Assembly: GCA_905236375.1 (NCBI GenBank)
Contig: CAJOOW010000098.1
Span: 1-6,219, forward strand
Length of the DNA stretch: 6,219 nucleotides
Source of the DNA: an uncultured Alphaproteobacteria bacterium
Lineage (GTDB): Bacteria; Pseudomonadota; Alphaproteobacteria; RUG11792
Direction of reading: 5' to 3'
Below are positions 1-5,686 of the stretch, one piece after another (within the stretch, counting starts at the first letter, position 1; each line of letters begins with the position of its first letter). The position numbers were made by a program, and so were the translations under genes. The notes under the pieces were generated by a model. The model saw only the letters and a program-made list of their open reading frames with translations. It was not told the DNA's origin and did not search any database.

Positions 1-196
1 GAACTATCGCCCAAAACATAAAACTGTCAAATTCTTCTTTCGTTGGAATCTTTACGGCATTTGATCTCAGTTTCCTGAGTATCCAAGTTGCAACCGCCCA
101 CGATGAAAAAAGCGCAATGGCATATATGATCCCATACCAATAAACAGGCATTGAGCCAAGCTTAAATGCGATTGGAGAGACTGACCAAATAAGCAT
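1..196 (-). CDS. lgt: Prolipoprotein diacylglyceryl transferase, N-terminal fragment
   Basis: Partial gene: 65 codons from an ATG at 196 run open to the window edge, so the C-terminal three quarters are missing. Lgt is an inner-membrane enzyme that moves diacylglycerol from phosphatidylglycerol to the lipobox cysteine of prolipoproteins. The visible residues fit the Lgt start: SPIAFKLGSMPVYWYGIIYA (residues 7-26) matches the family pattern of Pro, a 'lGp/s-l-wYGl-Y' segment and a first membrane helix, followed by a basic loop and FDSFMFWAIV, which precedes the family's GGRLGY region. The frame has a stop at 245-247; a TTG at 235 is an alternative start, but ATG 196 gives the normal N-terminus and has GGA six bases upstream. 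It lies 80 bases after fabF on the same strand. The identification is from recognition of the N-terminus only; the catalytic residues are outside the window. Confidence 0.85.
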   Translation of the reverse strand, partial: MLIWSVSPIAFKLGSMPVYWYGIIYAIALFSSWAVATWILRKLRSNAVKIPTKEEFDSFMFWAIV

Positions 197-223
197 TGAA
201 AATCCAAATGACGTTTTTAGTTG

Positions 224-254
224 ATTATATATCAATTTTTCAGATTAATGTCAC
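224..254 (-). promoter_or_regulatory. Possible internal promoter for lgt
   Basis: In the fabF-lgt gap the minus strand reads GTGACA (254-249) and a perfect TATAAT (229-224). The spacer is 19 bases; shifting the -10 two bases upstream to TATATA gives 17. A start near 217 would leave a 20-base leader and would exclude the upstream TTG, supporting ATG 196 as the lgt start. AT-rich gaps often contain chance TATAAT, so this is only suggestive. Confidence 0.35.
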
Positions 255-276
255 ATGAAATTAGTCTTTAAATGTC

Positions 277-1539
277 TTATTTGTCAGCGTATTTCTTAAA
301 GATCAATGTGCCGTTAGTTCCACCAAAGCCAAATGAATTATTCATTACATAATTTAATTTTCTTTCTTGTGGCTTATGAGGCGTTAAGTTTAGATCAAAT
401 CCATCGCTTGGATCATCTAGATTTAAAGTTGCTGGAACAACATCATCAACTAGAGATTTTATACATATTATTGACTCAACTGCACCGGCAGCTCCAAGCA
501 AATGTCCCATTGCTGATTTTGTCGACGAAACATTCAATTTGTATGCATGATCTCTAAAAACTTTTTTTATCGCTAGGATTTCAGCTTCATCACCAGCTGG
601 AGTTGAAGTTCCATGCGCATTTATGTAATCTATTGATTCTTTTGAAACTTCACCGTCTTTTAATGCTCTCTCAACTGAAAGTGCTGCTCCATGCGCGTCT
701 TTCGCTGGAGCTGTTATATGATATGCATCACATGAAGTTCCATAGCCAACAATTTCTCCATAAATTTTTGCGCCACGCTTTTTAGCAGATTCCAAAGTTT
801 CAAGAGTGATAACGCCAGCTCCTTCTCCGATAACGAACCCATCACGACCCTTATCCCATGGCCTTGAAGCTTTTTCTGGAGTTTCATTATATTTCGTTGA
901 TAAAGCTCGCATGGAAGAAAACCCAGAAACTCCTAGAGAACATACAGCATGTTCTGCTCCGCCAGCAACAGCGAAATCGGCATATCCATCTCTGATATAT
1001 TTAAAAGCTTCACCAATGCTGTGTATTCCTGTTGCACAAGCAGAAACAATGCTATAGTTAGCACCTTTAAATCCATATTTGATTGCTATGTGACCGGATG
1101 CTAAATTAACTATTACTGATGGGATGAAAAATGGATTAACTCTTTTAGCTCCTTCACTGTTAAGAGTCACTGAAGTTTCATATAACTTAGAGACTCCTCC
1201 AATTCCAGATCCTACAAAAACAACTGTGTTTTCTTTTTGTTTATCTGTTAAATTAGAAAATCCAGAATCTTCAACAGCCTGAGTTGCAGCCCCAATGGCA
1301 TAAATGATGAATCCATCGACTCTACGTTGTTCTGCTGGCGAAAGGTAAATATCTGGATTAAATCCATTCTCCCCAGATGGGAGCATACCAGCAACCTTAG
1401 AGGATATTTCAGAAACATCAAACGTATCGATTTTTCTGATACCGCTTTTGCATGCTAGCAAATTACTCCATGTCGTATTTACATCGCAGCCCAATGGAGT
1501 AATTGCCCCCATCCCTGTGACTACAACTCTTCTTTTCAA
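277..1539 (-). CDS. fabF: Beta-ketoacyl-ACP synthase II (FabF)
   Basis: Cytoplasmic condensing enzyme of type II fatty acid synthesis; it elongates acyl-ACP with malonyl-ACP, with release of CO2. The 420 residues match the family's usual length. The thiolase-fold triad is complete: Cys168 in SACATG, His309 in NAHGTST and His345 in STKSAMGHLLGAAG, with the conserved Lys341. The C-terminal gating loop SFGFGGTN is at 402-409. The N-terminus RRVVVTGMGAITPLG and EQRRVDGFIIYA (70-81) are typical of alphaproteobacterial FabF. The start codon is TTG (1539-1537), not ATG; the next ATG (residue 10) would cut the first beta strand, so TTG is chosen. acpP ends 8 bases upstream, so the pair is almost certainly co-transcribed from the acpP promoter. 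No terminator is visible after the TAA, so readthrough into lgt is possible. Confidence 0.97.
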   Translation of the reverse strand: MKRRVVVTGMGAITPLGCDVNTTWSNLLACKSGIRKIDTFDVSEISSKVAGMLPSGENGFNPDIYLSPAEQRRVDGFIIYAIGAATQAVEDSGFSNLTDKQKENTVVFVGSGIGGVSKLYETSVTLNSEGAKRVNPFFIPSVIVNLASGHIAIKYGFKGANYSIVSACATGIHSIGEAFKYIRDGYADFAVAGGAEHAVCSLGVSGFSSMRALSTKYNETPEKASRPWDKGRDGFVIGEGAGVITLETLESAKKRGAKIYGEIVGYGTSCDAYHITAPAKDAHGAALSVERALKDGEVSKESIDYINAHGTSTPAGDEAEILAIKKVFRDHAYKLNVSSTKSAMGHLLGAAGAVESIICIKSLVDDVVPATLNLDDPSDGFDLNLTPHKPQERKLNYVMNNSFGFGGTNGTLIFKKYADK

Positions 1540-1550
1540 GTTAAGCCCTA
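1537..1550 (-). promoter_or_regulatory. fabF ribosome binding site and TTG start overlapping the acpP stop
   Basis: The minus strand reads TAGGGCTTAACTTG. The acpP stop TAG (1550-1548) runs into AGGG (1549-1546), a short Shine-Dalgarno that ends six bases before the TTG start at 1539. The arrangement suggests fabF translation is coupled to acpP and held lower than acpP by the weak start codon, which would suit a carrier protein needed in excess over its enzyme. The dosage interpretation is inference. Confidence 0.6.
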
Positions 1551-1781
1551 TTTCCCAAGAGAATCTATATATTTGACAGCATCAGCAACTGTTGCTATCT
1601 TTTCTGCATCATCTTCAGGAATTTCACAATTGAATTCCTTTTCGAACTCCATGATCAACTCAGCCTGAGCTAAACTGTCCATTCCAAGATCATCTTTAAA
1701 GCTCGCATTCTCAACAACCTTCGACGCATCGATTTTTAAATTATCAACGATTATTCCTTTTACTTTATCAAATGTACTCAT
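1548..1781 (-). CDS. acpP: Acyl carrier protein
   Basis: Small acidic four-helix carrier that holds growing acyl chains on a 4'-phosphopantetheine arm. The 77 residues are the usual length. The attachment serine is Ser36 in DLGMDSL, and the C-terminal half [20 protein letters not shown] (53-72) is classic ACP. The start of recognition helix II is unusual: the common DSLDTVEL is replaced by DSLAQAEL (35-42), losing the acidic residue after DSL while keeping the Glu and the later acidic run. The ATG at 1781 has no clear Shine-Dalgarno; the leader is A-rich. It is the first gene of an acpP-fabF unit and has its own promoter, with no fabG or fabD next to it, unlike the common fabD-fabG-acpP-fabF cluster. 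A dedicated secondary-metabolism ACP is unlikely given the adjacent housekeeping FabF. Confidence 0.97.
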   Translation of the reverse strand: MSTFDKVKGIIVDNLKIDASKVVENASFKDDLGMDSLAQAELIMEFEKEFNCEIPEDDAEKIATVADAVKYIDSLGK

Positions 1782-1821
1782 TTTGCAAACTTTTTATTAT
1801 GAAAAATAAACTTTCTCATGG

Positions 1822-1850
1822 ATTTTAGCAAAAAAGGAAAAGAGCATCAA
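1822..1850 (-). promoter_or_regulatory. Promoter of acpP-fabF
   Basis: The minus strand carries TTGATG (1850-1845), a 17-base spacer and TAAAAT (1827-1822), the latter preceded by TGC so that it is also an extended -10 box. The predicted start is near 1815, giving a leader of about 34 bases before the acpP ATG. This is the best sigma70-type match in the window and sits directly upstream of a gene expected to be highly expressed. Confidence 0.65.
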
Positions 1851-1915
1851 GAAGTTTCAAAAAAGTGAATTTAAATTTATGGCATCTATAAAAAGAAAAA
1901 GACCTCAAAAAGTCA

Positions 1916-1924
1916 TGCTAAAAT
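1916..1924 (+). promoter_or_regulatory. Extended -10 box reading right
   Basis: TGCTAAAAT (TG at 1916-1917, TAAAAT at 1919-1924) is identical to the extended -10 element of the acpP promoter on the other strand. No good -35 hexamer lies 16-18 bases upstream; the region is A-rich. A start near 1931 (GG) would head the hairpins described for the candidate RNA. Confidence 0.35.
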
Positions 1925-1930
1925 AGTTTT

Positions 1931-2070
1931 GGTTTAGTTTCCTTCCGGATGTGTGGGAGAAAACAATTATGGTTAATGTATCACCGAGTTGCCTCGGATC
2001 GGGTTTGCACGCTCAATTTTAAAAATCTAAAAACAATTTTAGTTAGCAAAATCACTGCTAACTATTTATA
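1931..2070 (+). ncRNA. Candidate structured small RNA or leader, unassigned
   Basis: This stretch has no credible reading frame but does have ordered secondary structure downstream of an extended -10 box. Hairpin 1 pairs 1937-1946 with 1955-1964 (nine of ten pairs, one C-A mismatch, one G-U) around an 8-base loop. Hairpin 2 pairs CCGAG (1984-1988) with CTCGG (1993-1997) around TTGC. Hairpin 3 (2041-2063) is a perfect 8-bp stem followed by an AT-rich tail. The segment 1941-2014 is clearly more GC-rich than its flanks, as often seen for RNA genes in AT-rich genomes. I compared it from memory with SRP RNA (shares only CCGGAAGGAA, on the minus strand), 6S RNA (no 5'-3' closing stem), tmRNA, RNase P and tRNA; none fits. 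It could instead be a long leader of the gene at 2242, or a minus-strand RNA. Confidence 0.35.
2041..2070 (+). terminator. Terminator-like hairpin ending the candidate RNA
   Basis: AGTTAGCA (2041-2048) and TGCTAACT (2056-2063) form a perfect 8-bp stem with a 7-base loop. The 3' tail ATTTATATG is U-rich but interrupted, so termination would be modest. On the other strand the stem is followed by AAAATTGTTTTT, so it could also act leftward. Confidence 0.45.
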
Positions 2071-2112
2071 TGTTAAATCACCATTATGTTTCATGTCAAA
2101 TTCTAAATAGTC

Positions 2113-2128
2113 CCATAAAACTTTATGG
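2113..2128. repeat. 16-base palindrome CCATAAA-AC-TTTATGG
   Basis: A perfect 7-bp inverted repeat with a 2-base centre lies between the terminator-like hairpin and the putative promoter of the orphan gene. As DNA it resembles a repressor operator; as RNA it would fold with a 4-base loop and is followed by AGTTTTGTAATT, so a weak terminator is the alternative. The in-frame ATG at 2125 falls inside its right arm. Confidence 0.4.
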
Positions 2129-2175
2129 AGTTTTGTAATTATCTTTCTGAATTGCCTTTGATTCTGATTCTTTTC

Positions 2176-2204
2176 TTGCTATGCTATTCATTGTTGGGTA
2201 GGAT
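2176..2204 (+). promoter_or_regulatory. Possible promoter of the orphan secreted-protein gene
   Basis: TTGCTA (2176-2181), a 17-base spacer and TAGGAT (2199-2204) each match four of six sigma70 consensus bases. A start near 2211 would give a leader of about 31 bases that includes the Shine-Dalgarno at 2228-2234. The match is moderate. Confidence 0.3.
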
Positions 2205-2227
2205 TTATAACTTTAACCTTATTTATA

Positions 2228-2234
2228 GAGGAGA
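2228..2234 (+). promoter_or_regulatory. Strong Shine-Dalgarno fixing the start at 2242
   Basis: GAGGAGA (2228-2234), with its AGGAG core at 2229-2233, sits eight bases before ATG 2242. It is the clearest ribosome binding site in the window. It decides against the in-frame ATG at 2125, which has no such signal and lies in a palindrome. Confidence 0.75.
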
Positions 2235-2241
2235 AGTAAAA

Positions 2242-2724
2242 ATGAATAAGATAACAAAAACAATTTTAACATTGGCTTTGATTACATCAGCAGAAATATT
2301 CGCTTCAGAAAATATAGCCACACACTTGTCCATAGGAGATGAATCCGTAGAGTGCCATTACAGTTTTGGGCCTATGGGAACAGCCCTGCATTCGGTATTA
2401 GAAACTAATCCGGCAGATATCGATGAAACCGCTAGAAAGCTAAAGGACACTATTTGGATTCGAGTAGATATTAAAGAAACCAATAAAATCCCTGGATCTA
2501 TTGAGTCAGTCTCTCCACTTGTAGAATTGATTAGTGAAATTCAAGGATCACAAAATATGTCGCAATTAGAAGTAATCATAAAAGATAAAAAGATAAGAGA
2601 ACTAGAAAAGAACGCGTTATTAGATCTTTTTAGAAGTTATAGCAAACTGCAAGTGATAGAAGTGAATGACGGAGATGGGGGAATTATATTTCTCCATAGA
2701 ACAGATTATCCAGAAGTTAACTAA
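2242..2724 (+). CDS. Hypothetical secreted protein, 160 residues
   Basis: I do not recognise this protein. It opens with a plausible Sec signal peptide: basic MNKITK, a hydrophobic core (residues 7-17) and likely cleavage after Ala17 or Ala21. There is no lipobox, so it should be periplasmic or secreted rather than a lipoprotein. The mature part has one cysteine (38) and no further membrane segment. Its second half alternates short beta-like and helical stretches: SQLEVIIKD (107-115) and SKLQVIEVND (134-143) resemble each other at a 27-residue offset, each preceded by an amphipathic helix-like stretch (SPLVELISEIQG; KNALLDLFRSY). That period would suit leucine-rich-repeat-like beta/alpha units, but two weak copies are thin evidence. 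The gene stands alone on the plus strand, convergent with tilS and separated from acpP by the structured gap. The signal peptide and Shine-Dalgarno argue that it is real. Confidence 0.8.
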   Translation: MNKITKTILTLALITSAEIFASENIATHLSIGDESVECHYSFGPMGTALHSVLETNPADIDETARKLKDTIWIRVDIKETNKIPGSIESVSPLVELISEIQGSQNMSQLEVIIKDKKIRELEKNALLDLFRSYSKLQVIEVNDGDGGIIFLHRTDYPEVN

Positions 2725-2755
2725 GATCAATAAACCATTTTTGTAGTATTAGCTA

Positions 2756-2772
2756 AGGGGCGTAATGCCCCT
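2756..2772. terminator. Hairpin between convergent genes
   Basis: AGGGGC (2756-2761) pairs with GCCCCT (2767-2772), extendable by one G-U pair, in a strikingly GC-rich patch between the ends of the orphan gene and tilS. It overlaps the tilS stop codon (2773-2771). Neither strand has a U-tract directly after the stem, so it may only pause polymerase or protect 3' ends of both transcripts. Confidence 0.4.
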
Positions 2773-3772
2773 ATTCGCTTAAATTTGAGAAATTAGGTAT
2801 TTTTCTTGACTCTTTAAAGACCTTAACATTTTTAGTCCTATCTCTTCTGAAAACAAGGCCTGAGAGATTTGTTGCCGAAAAGTCTTTTCTACAGATATCA
2901 AGAGAGACTTTTTGTAGAAGACTATACGAAACAATGTGAAGCCCCTTATCTGAAAGGCTATTGATTATCATATTGAGAATTCTAATTCTGATCTCCATAT
3001 GAAGATTTTGGAATTTTTTGATATTGATGTAAATTCCATCAAAAATATCATCCAAAATATTTTGTGCTATTTCATCAAGGCACTCATTAGAAGATTGGAG
3101 TCTCTCAACTGTCTTAGTGATATTTTCAAGATTTAATCCATAATCATTTGACAAACTTTGATAAGCTTTTCTCCATCTTACTCTTTCGAATTTTTCAAGA
3201 TCATTTGATGGATCTTTAACATACTCATCAATTCCAAAACGATCCCTTAAAGTTTCTCGAATATCCCATGGAGAAAAGCGCAACAGAGGCCTTGCTAAAT
3301 GAATATCTTTGAATTTAGAAAAAGGTTTAATTGCAGAAAGCCCCTTTAATGATGAACCTCTTGAAAGCCTCATAAAGAAAGTTTCCCACTGATCAAGAGA
3401 ATGATGAGCAGTCATAAGAACTTCTGAATTCGTTTCTTTGCAATATTGATATAATAAATCATATCGTGCCGCTCGAGCTTTTTGTTCGATGCTTCCAGTT
3501 ATTTCAGAATGTTCCCAAACAAGAACTTTATAATCAATTGAATGTTTTTTCAAAATTTCAATTGTCGGAAGGATCTCAGTTGAAGACTCAGGGCGCAATT
3601 TGTGATCAACAATGCAAGCTCTGAGATATCCTGTATTTTCAATTAAATATTCACTAGCCAAAAGAGTCAAACAGAGGCTATCAGCGCCTCCTGAAAGACC
3701 AATAACCCAGTTTTTCCCTTGGATTGAAAGTCTGGAAATTTCACTAGTGAAAAGTTCTTTTGTTATTATCAT
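2771..3772 (-). CDS. tilS: tRNA(Ile)-lysidine synthetase
   Basis: TilS converts C34 of the CAU-anticodon tRNA-Ile to lysidine using ATP and lysine, so that it reads AUA and is charged with isoleucine; AUA is frequent in AT-rich genomes. The PP-loop ATPase motif SGGADS is at residues 27-32. Other family landmarks follow in order: VDHKLRPES (55-63), EQKARAARYDLL (96-107), TAHHSLDQWETFFMRLSRGS (121-140), RPLLRF (161-166) and DPSND with RVRWR (187-201). At 333 residues it is shorter than the E. coli enzyme (about 430) and nearer the compact Aquifex type, so it probably lacks the second C-terminal subdomain. Its ATG overlaps the tkt stop as ATGA and it has no good Shine-Dalgarno of its own, so translation is probably coupled to tkt. 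It ends in the convergent hairpin at 2756-2772. Confidence 0.96.
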   Translation of the reverse strand: MIITKELFTSEISRLSIQGKNWVIGLSGGADSLCLTLLASEYLIENTGYLRACIVDHKLRPESSTEILPTIEILKKHSIDYKVLVWEHSEITGSIEQKARAARYDLLYQYCKETNSEVLMTAHHSLDQWETFFMRLSRGSSLKGLSAIKPFSKFKDIHLARPLLRFSPWDIRETLRDRFGIDEYVKDPSNDLEKFERVRWRKAYQSLSNDYGLNLENITKTVERLQSSNECLDEIAQNILDDIFDGIYINIKKFQNLHMEIRIRILNMIINSLSDKGLHIVSYSLLQKVSLDICRKDFSATNLSGLVFRRDRTKNVKVFKESRKIPNFSNLSE

Positions 3773-5625
3773 TTTTCGAGGATGTTTTTGATGTTTTTAA
3801 CAGTGAATCCGAATTTATCAAAAAGTTCAGATGCCGTTCCAGATTCTCCAAAGTTGCTAATTCCCCAAACAAGATCATCATTTTGTGTTTTATATTTATA
3901 CCAAAGATCCGGAGATCCGGCTTCTATGAACAATTTTCTGCCTTTCAGAATTTCTTTTTTATAATCATCAGATTGCTGATCAAAAAGTTCTAAACAGGGA
4001 GCTGAAATAACTCTAATATCAAGATCCGAAATTTCGTTTTTAGCTTTTAAAGCTAGTGAAACTTCCGAACCACTTGCTATTATCGATATTTTCGATTTGC
4101 AATTATTTTCAAACTTTGCGACTTCATACATTCCTTTTTTACAGAGATTCTCAGATCCATTATTTTTTCTTACACTATCGATTTTCTGGCGAGATAAAAT
4201 CATTGCAGTTGGGGTTTTACGATTATTGATTGCAATTTCAAAACATTCAGCAACCTCAAAATCGCAAGATGGCCTCATAACACTCAAATTCGGAATTAAT
4301 CTCAAAGAAGAAAGTTGTTCGATTGGCTGATGAGTTCTTCCATCTTCTCCGACCGCAATTGAATCATGAGTTAGAACAAAAATCGGAGCGATTTTCATTA
4401 TGGCTGCATTTCTTATGGCTGGCTTCATATAATCGCTAAAAACCAAAAAAGTTCCGCCATAAGGGACAAATCCTTCAATTGCTAAGCCATTCATAATACA
4501 ACCCATCGCATGTTCTCTTATGCCATAATGAATATAATTTCCATCAAAAGAATTAGCTGTGATTGCTTTATGGCTTTTGGAAATTGTGCAATTCGAACTT
4601 GAAAGATCCGCTGATCCGCCGATAATTTCTGAAAATTCTTGGCAGACTCTCTCAATAACAATCCCTCCCAACTCTCTTGTCGATTTGCTTTCTTGATTTT
4701 TTAAAAATTCTTCTTTTAGCTCATTAATAACTCTCTGAAGTTTTCCATTATCAACATTTTTCGATTTGATCTCTTGCTTTCGTTTAGTTTTTTCCCAAAG
4801 AATGTCATTTGGTATTTCAAAAGGATTTTCAGAAAAACCAAAACTTCTTCTTAATTCTTTTGCTTCATCATCTGAAACAAATTTTCCGTGACATTTGCTT
4901 GTCCCAGAGATTTTTGCAGGATATCCGATTTTGGTTTTAAAAGAAACAAATGATGGTTTTGGAGATTGTTTTGCAAGATTTAATATTTTCTGAATTTCTT
5001 CATAATTATGGCCATCCGCTTCAAAAACATCAAATCCATAGGCTTTAAATCGAGAAACATTATCAGTTGTGAAGTCTGATGAATGTCCATCAATGCAAAT
5101 ATCGTTATTATCAAAAAGAACGATCAAATTATCAAGATTAAGTTTCGAGGCAAGAGTCATTGCTTCATGTGAAACCCCTTCCATCAAACAACCATCTCCG
5201 ACAATTACAAAAACTTTGCTTTTTGATTTTTTCTTTTTAAGAGCTATTGCAAAACCGACGGAAGTTGCAATTCCTTGTCCCAATGCACCTGTTGTCATTT
5301 CAATTCCAAGTTCAGGATTAATTTCTGGATGTCCCTGACAAAGCGCGCCAAATTTTCGATATTTTTTCAAATCATCCAAAGATAATGGGGTTTTTTGAGT
5401 TAAATAAATTGCTGAATAAAGCATTGGACAAGCATGTCCGGCAGAGAGAATTAAGCGATCCCTTTCGGGATTCATTGGATCAAAATTTAAGACTTCATTA
5501 AAAAGAACAGAGAAAACATCAGCAAATCCGAGAGGTGTTCCTTGATGGCCAGATTTAGCCTCATTCGTCATATCGATTGAAAGTGCCCTTATAGCATTTG
5601 CAAAATCTTGAAGCTTTTTGTTCAT
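3769..5625 (-). CDS. tkt: Transketolase
   Basis: Thiamine-diphosphate enzyme that moves two-carbon units between ketose and aldose phosphates in the non-oxidative pentose phosphate pathway. At 618 residues it is full length at both ends but compact beside E. coli TktA (663), mostly through a short linker around 265-315. Visible sites: His27 (SGHQG), His64 (SAGHA), His99 (QGHPE), TTGALGQG (111-118), the ThDP motif from GDG (143-145) to DNN (172-174), His246 (CHGK), SADLSSSN (338-345), catalytic Glu371 (GIREH), Phe396, His432 (GEDGRTHQP) and Arg479. The first motif has Gln28 where Pro is usual (SGHPG). The ATG at 5625 gives the normal N-terminus; the leader is A-rich with no Shine-Dalgarno. It follows the CCA-enzyme gene by 61 bases and overlaps tilS by 4. 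A split transketolase or DXS is excluded by the complete three-domain order. Confidence 0.97.
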   Translation of the reverse strand: MNKKLQDFANAIRALSIDMTNEAKSGHQGTPLGFADVFSVLFNEVLNFDPMNPERDRLILSAGHACPMLYSAIYLTQKTPLSLDDLKKYRKFGALCQGHPEINPELGIEMTTGALGQGIATSVGFAIALKKKKSKSKVFVIVGDGCLMEGVSHEAMTLASKLNLDNLIVLFDNNDICIDGHSSDFTTDNVSRFKAYGFDVFEADGHNYEEIQKILNLAKQSPKPSFVSFKTKIGYPAKISGTSKCHGKFVSDDEAKELRRSFGFSENPFEIPNDILWEKTKRKQEIKSKNVDNGKLQRVINELKEEFLKNQESKSTRELGGIVIERVCQEFSEIIGGSADLSSSNCTISKSHKAITANSFDGNYIHYGIREHAMGCIMNGLAIEGFVPYGGTFLVFSDYMKPAIRNAAIMKIAPIFVLTHDSIAVGEDGRTHQPIEQLSSLRLIPNLSVMRPSCDFEVAECFEIAINNRKTPTAMILSRQKIDSVRKNNGSENLCKKGMYEVAKFENNCKSKISIIASGSEVSLALKAKNEISDLDIRVISAPCLELFDQQSDDYKKEILKGRKLFIEAGSPDLWYKYKTQNDDLVWGISNFGESGTASELFDKFGFTVKNIKNILEK

Positions 5626-5652
5626 TCTGTTTGTTTTTAATCGTTTTTTTTA

Positions 5653-5661
5653 ATTCTAACA
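5653..5661 (-). promoter_or_regulatory. Possible extended -10 promoter for tkt-tilS
   Basis: In the 61-base gap before tkt the minus strand reads TGTTAGAAT: TAGAAT (5658-5653, five of six consensus bases) with the TGn extension at 5661-5659. No -35 match lies at the usual distance. A start near 5646 would give a 20-base leader. No terminator for the upstream gene is visible here, so tkt may equally be read from upstream. Confidence 0.3.
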
Positions 5662-5686
5662 CAATTTTTGCACTTTTTTGCCTAGA

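Noticed and set aside
333..1057. Plus-strand open frames opposite fabF.
   Set aside because: They lie wholly over a well-conserved gene on the other strand, have no ribosome binding sites and give low-complexity, His/Leu-rich proteins.
1925..2010. SRP RNA or 6S RNA gene.
   Set aside because: The minus strand has CCGGAAGGAA as in the SRP RNA apical loop, but the flanking symmetric stem is absent; for 6S the closing stem joining 5' and 3' ends is absent.
1985..2014. tRNA-like T arm in the GC-rich part of the gap.
   Set aside because: No acceptor stem, anticodon arm or proper TTC-loop can be drawn on either strand.
2125..2241. Longer version of the orphan gene from ATG 2125 (199 residues) with an extra hydrophobic N-terminus.
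   Set aside because: No Shine-Dalgarno, the ATG lies in a palindrome, and ATG 2242 has a strong ribosome binding site followed at once by a proper signal peptide.
3760..5338. Plus-strand open frames opposite tkt.
   Set aside because: Antisense shadows of transketolase; their sequences are not protein-like and break no part of the conserved tkt frame.
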